NCBI GenBank assembly: GCA_049521915.1
Contig: JBEKOI010000056.1
Span: 1 to 16,008, forward strand
Direction: 5' to 3'
DNA: 16,008 nucleotides
DNA from: Bog-756 sp049521915
Lineage (GTDB): Bacteria; Actinomycetota; Acidimicrobiia; Acidimicrobiales; RAAP-2
Below, piece by piece: positions 7,117 through 15,058 of this stretch; within the stretch, counting starts at the first letter, position 1, and each line of letters opens with the position of its first letter. The translations under genes and the position numbers were made by a program. The notes beneath the pieces are model-generated. The model had not been told where the DNA came from and did not search any database. It saw only the letters and a list, made by a program, of their open reading frames with translations.

Positions 7117-8274
7117 CTATCCGTCGACGACGACGAGATCGTGATCGGCGGAATTGAGAGGCTCGGGCTGGCCGTCCTCGCCGATGACCACGATGTCCTC
7201 GAGCCTCATGCCGAAACGGTCGGGCCAGTAGATGCCCGGCTCCACCGAAAATGCATGTCCCGGCCGGAGGTGCTCGGCGTTCCCGGCCACCAGGTACGGA
7301 TCCTCGTGTTCCTCGATCCCGATGCCGTGGCCGGTCCGGTGCACGAAGAGACCGCCGAAGCCGGCATCTTCGATCACCTGACGGGCCACGTGGTCCACGT
7401 ACTCCGCCGGAACTCCCGACCGGGCCGCCGAGACGGCGCGCTGCTGGGCCTCCCGCAGCACCTGGTAGCACTCCTCGACGTCGCTCGACGCCTGACCGGT
7501 CACCACGGTCCGGGTGATGTCCGAGCAGTACCCCACGTCGCCGTCGACCGAGTACGAGCCGCCGAAGTCGCACACCACGGTCTCGCCCCGGCCGATGACC
7601 CGGCCGGCCGGTTCGTGATGGGGACTGGCCGCGTTGGGACCGCTGCCCACGATGGCGAAGTTGACCTGTTGATGGCCCTCCTCGATCAACAGCGCGGCGA
7701 TGCGGGCCGATACTGCCGACTCCGTGCTGCCGACGAGCGGGATCTCCCCGGCCTGCAGTACCGCGGCCACCCGGTCGGCGGCCGCGGCCGCGAGCCTGAG
7801 GGCGTCCACCTCCGAGGCGTCCTTGACGGCGCGGATGGGGGAGGTGACCGTCGAGGCCTCGACCCACGCGGCGTCGGGCAGCCGGCGCTGGAGGGCGAGG
7901 ACCGTCGTGGTCCAGGCCCGATCGGAGATGGCCAGGCGCAGCGTGGCACGGCCCCGGGCCGTGCCGGGGAGGAGCGAGGTGACCAGAGCGAGAGGATCTT
8001 CGACGTCACTCCACGGCAGGAGCGAGAAGAGCCGGTCGGCGGCGGCGACCCTCGGCGCCTCCAGGGCCGGCACGACCAGGACGGCATCGCCGGTCGCCGG
8101 CAGCACGAGCATGGTCAGCCGCTCCAGGGGCATCGCCGTGTAGCCGGTCAGCCACGGAAGGTCGGCACCGTGGGAGAGCAGCAGGGCATCCACCCCCGAC
8201 TCGCGCATGCGCTGGCGAACCCGGTCGATGCGGTCACGGCGGGACGCCTGGGCCTCGTCCGACAGCGCGCTCAT
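7117..8274 (-). CDS. M24 family metallopeptidase (Xaa-Pro aminopeptidase/dipeptidase type)
   Basis: The 385-residue protein has the two-domain layout of Xaa-Pro peptidases. A creatinase-like N-terminal domain (about 1-155, with LLLSHGADLPWLTGY at 31-45) precedes a pita-bread catalytic domain. The five metal ligands can be placed: D236 (VCDFGG), D252 (CSDITRT), H316 (RTGHGIG), E345 (SVEPGIY) and E359 (RLEDI). H220 and H323 are likely catalytic histidines. These cytosolic enzymes remove residues in front of proline; aminopeptidase and dipeptidase forms cannot be separated reliably by eye. The ATG at 8274 lies 7 bases after the lipBA stop, with only a weak CGGA SD, suggesting cotranscription or coupling. 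Neighbours give no hint of the natural peptide substrate. Confidence 0.92.
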   Translation of the reverse strand: MSALSDEAQASRRDRIDRVRQRMRESGVDALLLSHGADLPWLTGYTAMPLERLTMLVLPATGDAVLVVPALEAPRVAAADRLFSLLPWSDVEDPLALVTSLLPGTARGRATLRLAISDRAWTTTVLALQRRLPDAAWVEASTVTSPIRAVKDASEVDALRLAAAAADRVAAVLQAGEIPLVGSTESAVSARIAALLIEEGHQQVNFAIVGSGPNAASPHHEPAGRVIGRGETVVCDFGGSYSVDGDVGYCSDITRTVVTGQASSDVEECYQVLREAQQRAVSAARSGVPAEYVDHVARQVIEDAGFGGLFVHRTGHGIGIEEHEDPYLVAGNAEHLRPGHAFSVEPGIYWPDRFGMRLEDIVVIGEDGQPEPLNSADHDLVVVDG

Positions 8275-8281
8275 GGTCCGG

Positions 8282-10030
8282 TCACGATGCCGTGGCGGCC
8301 TCGGACAACGCCGCGGCCGGGTCCGATCGGCGCGCCAGCACGTCCGTGGGCCCCGCGGCCGTCGCCTCGACCGCCTCCCGTGCGTGATAGCTCGACCGGG
8401 TGAGCGGGGATGCCTGGACGTGGGCGAACCCCATGGCCATCCCGGCGCTCCGGACGGCCTCGAACTCGTCGGGCGTCCACCAGCGGGCCACCGGGAGGTG
8501 GTGGGCGCTCGGACGCAGGTACTGTCCGACGGTCACGATGTCGGTGCCCACCGCTCGCAGGTCGGCCAGGGTGGCGAGGACTTCGTCCATCCGCTCGCCC
8601 ATCCCGAGGATGATCCCCGACTTGGTGGTGAGCCCGGCCTCCGCGGCCCGGGCCAGGACGGTCAGGCTCCGGGCGTAGCCGGCCGAGGGACGCACCGCCC
8701 GCTGCAGCCTGGCCACCGTCTCGATGTTGTGGTTGAGGACGTCAGGCCGGGCGTCGAACACGGTCCGGAGTGACGCCCCGTCGCCCTTGCAGTCCGAGAT
8801 GAGGACCTCGACGGTCGTCCGTGGCGTGCGCGTCCTGATCGCCGCCAGGGTGGCTGCGAACCCGGACGCGCCACCGTCGGCCAGGTCGTCCCGGGCCACG
8901 CAGGTGATCACGGCGTGAGCCAGACCCATCCGCTCGACGGCTTCAGCCACCCGCTCGGGCTCACCGGCGTCGAGGGGAAGGGGATGGCGGGTGTCGACCT
9001 GGCAGAACCCGCAGGCACGGGTGCAGCGCGAGCCGTTGATCATGAAGGTGGCGGTCCCGTCGGACCAGCACTCGTAGATGTTCGGGCAGCCGGCTTCCTC
9101 GCAGACCGTGACCAGATCGAGATGCCGGAGGTCGTGCTTGAGATCGAGGTATGCGTCGCCCATGTGCGCCTTGACCCGGAGCCAGGGCGGCTTGCGCGCC
9201 GTCATCGACACCGCGGTACGGGGATCGACCCCCGACCGCAGGAGCCGCCGGTCGAGGGCGCGTTCCCCGGCCCTCGGGGGCCCGAGGGATACGGCGACCG
9301 CTTCCGTCCCGGGGCCGCCGGAGCGGTGGACGGCCGTCCCGGCCGGCACCGCCGGCCCACCGACCCCCGAGGCGTCCGTGACCCGCTGGATGTCGGAGGC
9401 CGGACCCCATGCCGACTGCGCCGAGGCGATGAGTGCGTCCACCACCCCGGACATTGGTGCCGGGCACCCCTCGGCCGCCAGCGAGGTCACCGCTTTGTCG
9501 GCGATCCCGCAGGGCACGATGTGATCGAACATCGAGAGGTCGGTGTGGACGTTGAGGGCGAAGCCGTGCATGGTCCGACCCCTCGACGTCCGTACCCCGA
9601 TGGCGCAGATCTTCCTGGGCCCGACGGTCCCGTCGTCGAGCCCGACCCAGACCCCCGGGTAACCCGGCAGCCTCCCCACCGAAGCCGGCGGGAGCCCGAG
9701 GGCGACCAGAGCGTCGATCACCACCTGCTCGACCCGGGCCACGTGTTGGGGACCACGATGGGGTCCCGGCCCCACCGAGATCAGCGGGTAGCCGATCAGC
9801 TGACCGGGTCCGTGATAGGTCACGTCACCGCCGCGGTCGACCCTGATCAGGTCGGCGCCCACCGATGACGGATCCACCAGCACGTGGTCGACGTCGCCGT
9901 TGGTGCCCAGCGTGTAGACGGGTGGGTGCTCCAACAGGAGGAGGTAGTCGTCGGTCGAGCGCCGGCTCAGCGCGCGCTGCAGGTCCCAGGCCTCACGGTA
10001 GGGCACCCGTCCCAGCCAACGGATCCTCAT
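8282..10030 (-). CDS. lipB/lipA: LipB-LipA fusion: octanoyltransferase joined to lipoyl synthase
   Basis: One uninterrupted 582-codon frame encodes both steps of protein lipoylation. Residues 1 to about 210 are LipB, which moves octanoate from ACP to lipoyl domains: RGGDVTYHGPGQLIGYP at 67-83, K140 (RKICAIGV) and the acyl-enzyme Cys C174 (VPCGI). Residues about 262-582 are LipA, a radical SAM enzyme inserting sulfurs at C6 and C8. Its auxiliary cluster cysteines are C310, C315 and C321; the radical SAM CX3CX2C is C336, C340, C343; the RSSY motif is at 545-548. The linker (about 211-262) is Gly/Pro/Ala-rich with roughly 90% G/C third positions, so it looks coding. The internal ATG at 9205 lacks an SD and would cut LipA-like sequence; a GTG at 9349 is the best alternative LipA start. 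It lies downstream of the E2 gene, which it would serve. Confidence 0.93.
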   Translation of the reverse strand: MRIRWLGRVPYREAWDLQRALSRRSTDDYLLLLEHPPVYTLGTNGDVDHVLVDPSSVGADLIRVDRGGDVTYHGPGQLIGYPLISVGPGPHRGPQHVARVEQVVIDALVALGLPPASVGRLPGYPGVWVGLDDGTVGPRKICAIGVRTSRGRTMHGFALNVHTDLSMFDHIVPCGIADKAVTSLAAEGCPAPMSGVVDALIASAQSAWGPASDIQRVTDASGVGGPAVPAGTAVHRSGGPGTEAVAVSLGPPRAGERALDRRLLRSGVDPRTAVSMTARKPPWLRVKAHMGDAYLDLKHDLRHLDLVTVCEEAGCPNIYECWSDGTATFMINGSRCTRACGFCQVDTRHPLPLDAGEPERVAEAVERMGLAHAVITCVARDDLADGGASGFAATLAAIRTRTPRTTVEVLISDCKGDGASLRTVFDARPDVLNHNIETVARLQRAVRPSAGYARSLTVLARAAEAGLTTKSGIILGMGERMDEVLATLADLRAVGTDIVTVGQYLRPSAHHLPVARWWTPDEFEAVRSAGMAMGFAHVQASPLTRSSYHAREAVEATAAGPTDVLARRSDPAAALSEAATAS

Positions 10031-10038
10031 CGGCGGCC

Positions 10039-10073
10039 GGCCGGCGGTCCGGCGGCGATCGCCACCGCCGGCC
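10039..10073 (-). other. Perfect 10-bp hairpin in the E2-lipBA junction
   Basis: GGCCGGCGGT at 10039-10048 pairs exactly with ACCGCCGGCC at 10064-10073 around a 15-base loop that itself contains the palindrome GGCGATCGCC. It begins at the E2 stop codon and ends 8 bases before the lipB ATG. There is no T-tract, so a classic intrinsic terminator is unlikely. It may be a partial attenuator, an mRNA stability element, or a block on lipB initiation, which has no visible SD. Confidence 0.5.
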
Positions 10074-11497
10074 TACAGCTCACCGGCCCAGTCGCGATCG
10101 TTGAGGATCTCCGACAGCCGGGCCAGATAGCGGGCCACGTAGGCGCCGTCGACGGCCCGGTGGTCGAAGGTCATGGCCACCAGCCCGACGGAATGGATGG
10201 CGATGGACTCGGTCCTGTCGGGCAGCTCCACCACCACCGGCTTCCGGGCCACGCCGTCCGTGGACAAGATGGCCACCTGGGGTTGGTTGATGATGGCCCC
10301 GGTGATGAGCGTGCCGAACGGACCTGCGTTGGTGATGGAGAAGGTTCCGCCGCTGATGTCGTCGAGGCTCAGCCTCTTGGTGCGGGCCCGGTCGGCCACG
10401 TCCCGGATGCGACGGGCCATGCCCCGGAGGTTCAGCTCCTCGGCGTTGTGCACCACCGGGACGATGAGGCCTTCGTTGTCGAGGTCGACGGCGATCCCGA
10501 GATTGATGTCGTGGTGGATGATGAGCGCATCGTCCCCCACCGAGGAGTTGAGGTGGGGGAATTCGGCCAGGGCCTCGACGGCGGCACGGGCTGCGAACGC
10601 CAGGTAGGTGAGGCTGAACCCCTCTTCGGCCCTGAATCGATCGCCGTGTGCCCGCCTGACCTGCTCGACCCGTTCGTAGTCGATCTCCTTGACCATCAGG
10701 GTATGGGCCGACGTCGCCTTGGAGCGGACCATGTGCTCGGCGGTACGGCGCCGGATGTTGGTGAAGGGGACGATCTCGTCCCTGGACCCGTCAGCGCTCC
10801 GGATGGCGCCGGTCGGAACCTGCGGCTCCGGCGGGCGGCGCCCCTGGATGCTCGGCACCGGGGCCGGATCCCCTGTCTGGGTGGTGGGCGTGCCTCGCGG
10901 ACCCTCGGCGACGGTCGCTTCCACGTCCGCTCGGGTGATGCGCCCGCCGAGTCCCGTGCCCTTCACCGACGATCTGTCGATACCGTGCTCGTTGAGCAGC
11001 TTGCGCACGACGGGCGAGAGGACAAGCCCCTCCCCCGACTGGACCGGGGACGCGGGCGGTGGAGGCTCGGGCGTCGGCGCCGGTGAGGGGTCCCCGGTGT
11101 GCTCGGATGCCGGGAGCCTGTCGGCCGCGGCGGCGGCCACGTCGCCCGGCTCCGGCCCCGCCCGAGGCGGTGCGGGGGCGGCGGCAGGTGGCGCAGGAGC
11201 GGACGCCGGTGCGGCGGCCGGTGGCGCGGGAGCGGACGCCGACCCGCTGCCGTTGGCCGAGACCCCGTCGCCGATCACGGCCAGGGTGGCGCCCACGTCG
11301 ACGGTTTCGCCCTCCTCCACCAGGATGGCGGTCAGTACACCCTCGGCCGGGGACGGCACTTCGGAGTCGACCTTGTCGGTCGACACTTCGAACAGCGGTT
11401 CGTCGCGGGCCACCTGATCCCCGACGGCCTTGTACCACTTGGTGATGGTCCCTTCGGTCACCGTCTCGCCCAGCTGCGGCATGGTCACATCAGGCAA
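10073..11497 (-). CDS. Dihydrolipoyl acyltransferase, E2 of a 2-oxoacid dehydrogenase complex
   Basis: E2 forms the core of a 2-oxoacid dehydrogenase complex and passes the acyl group from its lipoyl arm to CoA. One lipoyl domain occupies residues 1-77 with the modified lysine K42 in STDKVDSE. A long Ala/Pro-rich swinging linker runs from about 80 to 155. The E1/E3-binding domain is at about 158-193 (SPVVRKLLNEHGI ... GTGLGGRITRADV). After a second linker the catalytic domain runs from 240 to 474, with H446 and D450 in DHRAVDG. The TTG start at 11497 is chosen because GGAAGGGGA lies 7 bases upstream; the ATG at 11482 is too far. It overlaps the lpd stop by 8 bases. No E1 gene is nearby, so succinyl- (SucB), acetyl- (AceF) or branched-chain specificity cannot be settled; the sequence resembles actinobacterial SucB/DlaT. 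Confidence 0.93.
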   Translation of the reverse strand: MPDVTMPQLGETVTEGTITKWYKAVGDQVARDEPLFEVSTDKVDSEVPSPAEGVLTAILVEEGETVDVGATLAVIGDGVSANGSGSASAPAPPAAAPASAPAPPAAAPAPPRAGPEPGDVAAAAADRLPASEHTGDPSPAPTPEPPPPASPVQSGEGLVLSPVVRKLLNEHGIDRSSVKGTGLGGRITRADVEATVAEGPRGTPTTQTGDPAPVPSIQGRRPPEPQVPTGAIRSADGSRDEIVPFTNIRRRTAEHMVRSKATSAHTLMVKEIDYERVEQVRRAHGDRFRAEEGFSLTYLAFAARAAVEALAEFPHLNSSVGDDALIIHHDINLGIAVDLDNEGLIVPVVHNAEELNLRGMARRIRDVADRARTKRLSLDDISGGTFSITNAGPFGTLITGAIINQPQVAILSTDGVARKPVVVELPDRTESIAIHSVGLVAMTFDHRAVDGAYVARYLARLSEILNDRDWAGEL

Positions 11498-12947
11498 GGT
11501 GAAGTCCCCTTCCGGTCAGGGCCAGCACCGTCTCGCCGAAGGTCTCCGACAGGGAGGGGTGCGGCTGGATGAACTGGGCCACTTCTTCGGCCGTGGCCTC
11601 CCAGTTGACGGCCAGGTATCCGGCACCGAGCTGCTCGGTCACCCACGGGCCCACCATGTGGACCCCGAGGATCCGGCCCGTGGTGCCGTCCTCCAGACGC
11701 TCGGCCACGATCTTCACCAGGCCCTCGGTGTCCCCGATGATCCGGGCCCGGCTGTTCCCACCGAACGGGTCCTTCTTCACCGTCACGTCGAATCCGGCCT
11801 CTCTGGCCGCGGCCTCGGTCAGACCGGCGAACGCCACCTCCGGGTGGCAGTAGATGGCCCAGGGCACCCGTTGGTAGTCGACGGGGCTCACCGGCTCACC
11901 CAGGATGCTCTTGATCACGACGATCCCTTCGGCAAAGCCGACATGGGCCAGCTGTGGGGTGCCGGCCACGACGTCGCCCACCGCCCACACCCCGTCGGCC
12001 GCCGTGCGCATGGTCTGATCGGCGACCACGAATCCGTGGTCGTCCACCACCACCCCGGTCCCCTCGGCCAGAAGGCCCTCGGTGCGCGGGCGCCGGCCCA
12101 CCGACACGATGACCGCGTCGACCTCAAGCTTCTCGCCATCGCCGTAGGACAAGGTGGTCCCCCTCCCCGACGGGTCAGGCGTGTGGCCCTGGAGCTGCAC
12201 CCCGGCCTTCACCTCGATACCCCGCTTGCGAAATGACCGGGCCACCGCCGTGACCACATCGTCGTCACAGCCGCTCAGGATGGTCGGCAGTGCCTCGAAC
12301 ACCGTGACGTCCGTCCCGAGATCGCTCAGCAACGACGCGAACTCGCACCCGATGGCCCCACCGCCGACGACGGCCACCGAGTCGGGCAGCTTGTCCAGGG
12401 CCAGCACCTCGTCGGAGGTCATCACCAGCTCACCGTCCACGTCGAAGCCGGGAATGGTGCGGGGGACCGAACCGGCCGCCAGCACGACGTCGGTCCCGGT
12501 GATCTCCGTGGTGGTGCCGTCGTTGCCGGTGATGCGGACCCGGTGCCCGGGGAGCAACGTGCCGCTCCCGCCGTACACCTCGACCCCGCGCCCCTTCATC
12601 AGCCCGGCCAGGCCCCGGAACAGCTGGTCCACCACCTCCTGCTTGCGGGCCTGACTCACCGAGAAGTCGAGGACCGGCGGGCCGGCCGCCTCTCCCCCGG
12701 CATCGATCCCGAACCGGCCCGAACCGGCCACCGTGCGGTAGACGGCCGCCGTCTCGAGGAACTCCTTGGCCGGCACGCAGCCCCGGTGGAGGCAGGTACC
12801 CCCCACCTTGTCCATCTCGACCACGGCCACCGACAACCCGGCCGCGGCCCCGTAGAGTGCCGTGGCATACCCCCCGGGGCCCCCGCCGATGACCACCACA
12901 TCGAATGTCGCCGGTGCGTCCGCTACCTCGGTTGCCGTGGGAACCAC
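11490..12947 (-). CDS. lpdA: Dihydrolipoamide dehydrogenase (E3)
   Basis: E3 is a homodimeric FAD enzyme that reoxidises dihydrolipoamide on E2 and reduces NAD+. Visible in its 485 residues are the FAD-binding GGGPGG at 21-26, the redox disulfide C52/C57 in GGTCLHRGCVPAK, the NAD-binding GGGAIG at 195-200, a second FAD motif (VWAVGDV), and the C-terminal active-site pair H463 and E468 (HPSLSE). Length is normal. The GTG at 12947 directly follows AAAGAG, so SD spacing is poor; no better in-frame start exists close to the FAD motif. Its stop overlaps the E2 start, so E3 and E2 should be coupled and made together, followed by lipBA. Mercuric reductase is ruled out by the lack of its extra C-terminal cysteines. 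Confidence 0.96.
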   Translation of the reverse strand: MVPTATEVADAPATFDVVVIGGGPGGYATALYGAAAGLSVAVVEMDKVGGTCLHRGCVPAKEFLETAAVYRTVAGSGRFGIDAGGEAAGPPVLDFSVSQARKQEVVDQLFRGLAGLMKGRGVEVYGGSGTLLPGHRVRITGNDGTTTEITGTDVVLAAGSVPRTIPGFDVDGELVMTSDEVLALDKLPDSVAVVGGGAIGCEFASLLSDLGTDVTVFEALPTILSGCDDDVVTAVARSFRKRGIEVKAGVQLQGHTPDPSGRGTTLSYGDGEKLEVDAVIVSVGRRPRTEGLLAEGTGVVVDDHGFVVADQTMRTAADGVWAVGDVVAGTPQLAHVGFAEGIVVIKSILGEPVSPVDYQRVPWAIYCHPEVAFAGLTEAAAREAGFDVTVKKDPFGGNSRARIIGDTEGLVKIVAERLEDGTTGRILGVHMVGPWVTEQLGAGYLAVNWEATAEEVAQFIQPHPSLSETFGETVLALTGRGLHLA

Positions 12948-12986
12948 CTCTTTCGGGTGCTCGTCGAGTGCATGTGAACAGCGCTC

Positions 12987-12992
12987 AGCCTA
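12987..12992 (-). promoter_or_regulatory. Candidate -10 element (TAGGCT) upstream of lpd
   Basis: Read on the minus strand, TAGGCT fits the actinobacterial TANNNT -10 pattern. It would place transcription start about 30 bases upstream of the GTG of lpd, the first gene of the minus-strand run. No convincing -35 was found at the usual spacing. Confidence 0.3.
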
Positions 12993-13069
12993 CCGGCCCA
13001 CATCGACGCGCCACCTCAGGAGACCACGGGCCGGGGGGCCGGGCCCGGCACCATCCCGGCACCCGCTTC

Positions 13070-13089
13070 GGTCCGTGGCCAACCGGACC
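13070..13089 (-). other. Hairpin downstream of the ABC permease gene
   Basis: GGTCCG at 13070-13075 pairs with CGGACC at 13084-13089 around an 8-base loop. It lies in the 151-base gap between the permease stop and the lpd start. There is no T-tract. It could assist termination of the ABC operon before the lpd promoter. Confidence 0.3.
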
Positions 13090-13093
13090 AACC

Positions 13094-13111
13094 GGTGCTC
13101 AGGAGAGCACC
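13094..13111 (-). terminator. Candidate terminator hairpin over the ABC permease stop codon
   Basis: GGTGCTC at 13094-13100 pairs perfectly with GAGCACC at 13105-13111 around a 4-base loop; the TGA of the permease (13101-13099) lies within it. Tight loop and position fit a transcript 3' end, but no U-run follows, so it would be a non-canonical terminator or a 3'-end stabiliser. Confidence 0.35.
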
Positions 13112-13980
13112 CGTCGCCTGAAGTTCCGCAGCCCGAGGCCGAGGAAGAGCCCGAGGAACCCGATGATGACCGGATAGACCACGTAGAGGTGCATGTGCGG
13201 CGCATCGGTGAACGCGGCCCGCATGCCTTCGTTCACGTAGATCAGCGGGTTGATCAGCACCACGGTCTGCAGCCAGTGCCAGCTCCCCACCTTGACGGGC
13301 GCGAGGCGGGTCCACTCGTAGTACGTCCCACCGAGGAAGGTCACCGGCAGGATGATGAAGCCGAACATGAGCCCGATGTTGCGGGGTTCGAAGCTGGTCC
13401 CGAGCAGGAGGCCGAGCGACGCCATGGTCACGCAGGCCAGAGGGACGACGGTCACGATGATCCACCAGTGCAGGGTGAGCTGAGCCTCCACCCCCTTGGC
13501 GTGCACGACCGAGGCGATGGGCAGGACGATGACCGCGGAGATCAGGCCCTGGACCGCCCCGGAGAGGACTTTGGCCATGGCCACCAGCCAGATGGGGCAG
13601 GGCGCCTGCACACGGTCTTCGATCTCGCGGGTGAAGCCGAACTCCTGGGACATGATGAGTGCCACCGATTGCACGCCCTGGAAGAGGATGGAGATGCCCA
13701 CCACGCCGGGGACCAGCAGCGTGGCGAAGGCCGACTCCGCCCTCGGGCCACCCCCGCCACCGATGCCCTGGCCGATCTTCGGGAAGACATAGAGGAAGAC
13801 GAAGCAGAGCAGGAAGGGCTGGACGAGCACCCTGATGACGAACTCCACGAGGTGCTTGCGCAACACCACCAGGTCACGGAGGATGAGCGCCCACAAGGCG
13901 ATCCGGCCGGCCTCGAATGCCGAGCGGGTCGGCGTCGAGTGCACGGCGGAGATCGGCGGGCTCGTCTCGACGGTGCCCAT
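13099..13980 (-). CDS. ABC-2 type transporter permease (DrrB-like)
   Basis: The 293-residue integral membrane protein is the membrane half of an ABC exporter. About six hydrophobic segments are visible, at roughly residues 48-68, 85-110, 132-158, 170-195, 202-222 and 266-284. The segments SQEFGFTREIEDRVQAPCP and FLGGTYYEW are typical of the ABC-2/DrrB family near the cytoplasmic coupling helix and the last third. It ends with a basic cytoplasmic tail (RNFRRRVLS). A longer open frame extends upstream, but that part is antisense-like to the ATPase gene. The ATG at 13980 has GAGGG upstream and overlaps the ATPase stop (TGATG), which also indicates coupling. The family exports drugs, lipids or glycans; the substrate cannot be inferred here. 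Confidence 0.9.
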   Translation of the reverse strand: MGTVETSPPISAVHSTPTRSAFEAGRIALWALILRDLVVLRKHLVEFVIRVLVQPFLLCFVFLYVFPKIGQGIGGGGGPRAESAFATLLVPGVVGISILFQGVQSVALIMSQEFGFTREIEDRVQAPCPIWLVAMAKVLSGAVQGLISAVIVLPIASVVHAKGVEAQLTLHWWIIVTVVPLACVTMASLGLLLGTSFEPRNIGLMFGFIILPVTFLGGTYYEWTRLAPVKVGSWHWLQTVVLINPLIYVNEGMRAAFTDAPHMHLYVVYPVIIGFLGLFLGLGLRNFRRRVLS

Positions 13981-14972
13981 CAGTCCCTCAGGTCCTTGCC
14001 GGTCAGATTGATGAAGACCGTCTCCAGGGTGGGCTCGGTCACCGAGAGATCCAACACCGGGTACCCGGCGTCCTCGGCCACACCGACCACCTTGGGCAAA
14101 AGACGGTCCTTGCCCTTCACATGGAGCTCGACCCCGCCCTCGATGGGCCGGGTCCGGGTCACCCCTTCGATCCCCTCGGTCAGCACGCGGGCCAGTTGGT
14201 CGGGATCGCCGGACGCGGTGACGGTGACGATGGTGTCGGCATCGACCTTCTGCTTCAGCGCCGCCGGCGTGTCCAGGGCGAGGATCTTTCCCCGGTCCAT
14301 GATGGCCACCCGTCCGCACAGCTGGTCGGCCTCTTCCATGTAGTGGGTGGTCAACAAGATGGTCTGGCCGGCGGCGTTGAGCTCGCGCAGCGTGCCCCAC
14401 AGCGCCAGCCGGCTCTGTGGGTCCAGACCGGCGGTGGGCTCGTCGAGGAAGAGCACCGCCGGCCGGTGGAAGATGGCCCGGGCCACCATGAGCCGCTGGG
14501 CCATACCTCCCGAGAGGGCGTAGACCGATGCGCCGGCCCACTTCTCGAGCTGGAACTGCTCCAGGAGCTCAGTGGCCGTCCGGCGCGACTCCCGGGCCGG
14601 AATCCCGAACAGCCGGCCGTGGAAGTAGAGGTTCTCCCAGACCGTCAGCTGGCGGTCCAGGGTGTTCTGCTGGCTCACGATGCCCAGGATCTGCTTGGCC
14701 AGTGCGGGATGGCTGACCACGTCGATGCCCCCGACGAAGGCCCGGCCCGACGTCGGGATCACCCGCGTGGTGAGCATGCCCGCGGTGGTGGTCTTGCCGG
14801 CGCCGTTCGGGCCCAGCAGCCCGAAGATCTCTCCCGGCTCGACCGTCAGATCGAGCCCGTCCACGGCGCGCAGATCCGATCCGGCGTACACCTTGGTGAG
14901 TCCCACCGTCCGGATGACGGCGCTTCCGGCGGCAGGGCTTTCGGCCCTGGGGGTGGAGACGGTGGAGGTCAT
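13980..14972 (-). CDS. ABC transporter ATP-binding protein (DrrA-like)
   Basis: This 330-residue protein is the nucleotide-binding half of the exporter whose permease follows directly. It shows Walker A GPNGAGKTT at 54-62, a Q-loop near Q101/Q102, the signature LSGGM at 153-157, Walker B VLFLDE at 173-178 with catalytic E178, the D-loop (AGLDPQ) and the H-loop H210. The C-terminal part from about 240 (TIVTVTASGDPDQLARVL) is the extra domain common to DrrA/CcmA-type subunits, ending LETVFINLTGKDLRD. The ATG at 14972 has no SD; TAGTGT at 14990-14985 could be a -10 giving a very short leader. Such pairs act as homodimeric ATPase plus permease. Antibiotic resistance should not be assumed: no biosynthesis genes are nearby. 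Confidence 0.94.
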   Translation of the reverse strand: MTSTVSTPRAESPAAGSAVIRTVGLTKVYAGSDLRAVDGLDLTVEPGEIFGLLGPNGAGKTTTAGMLTTRVIPTSGRAFVGGIDVVSHPALAKQILGIVSQQNTLDRQLTVWENLYFHGRLFGIPARESRRTATELLEQFQLEKWAGASVYALSGGMAQRLMVARAIFHRPAVLFLDEPTAGLDPQSRLALWGTLRELNAAGQTILLTTHYMEEADQLCGRVAIMDRGKILALDTPAALKQKVDADTIVTVTASGDPDQLARVLTEGIEGVTRTRPIEGGVELHVKGKDRLLPKVVGVAEDAGYPVLDLSVTEPTLETVFINLTGKDLRD

Positions 14973-14995
14973 GGCTCTACAGCGACACTACCTGA

Positions 14996-15058
14996 GCCGT
15001 CCGGCCGTCCGGCCGTGCCGTCCGGCCGTGCGGGCCGGGGTCGGCCGGGGCCGGGGCC
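14996..15058. repeat. GC-rich short tandem repeats (GCCGTCCG and GGCCGGGG units)
   Basis: The octamer GCCGTCCG occurs at 14996-15003, 15004-15011 and 15017-15024, with partial or altered units at 15012-15016 and 15025-15032. GGCCGGGG follows at 15033-15040 and 15043-15050, then CCGGGG. The block fills most of the 111-base gap between the HSD10-like SDR stop and the ABC ATPase start. Strongly GC and partly self-complementary, it might slow or end transcription, or be a slippage product. Confidence 0.6.

Noticed and set aside
8282..9205. lipA as a separate gene starting at the ATG at 9205
   Set aside because: No SD precedes this ATG and the sequence before it still resembles LipA N-termini. 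It is kept as a less likely alternative to the fusion.
10039..10073. Classic rho-independent terminator after the E2 gene
   Set aside because: The hairpin is strong but no T-tract follows, and lipBA starts just 8 bases later in the same direction.
13981..14541. N-terminal extension of the permease frame to 14541
   Set aside because: This part is out of frame with and overlaps the ABC ATPase; it is Arg/Gly/His-rich shadow sequence. The ATG at 13980 with GAGGG upstream gives a normal-length permease.
13980..14972. Daunorubicin-type drug resistance function for the ABC ATPase
   Set aside because: The similarity is to the broad DrrA family only; no antibiotic biosynthesis or regulator genes are present, so substrate naming would be unsupported.
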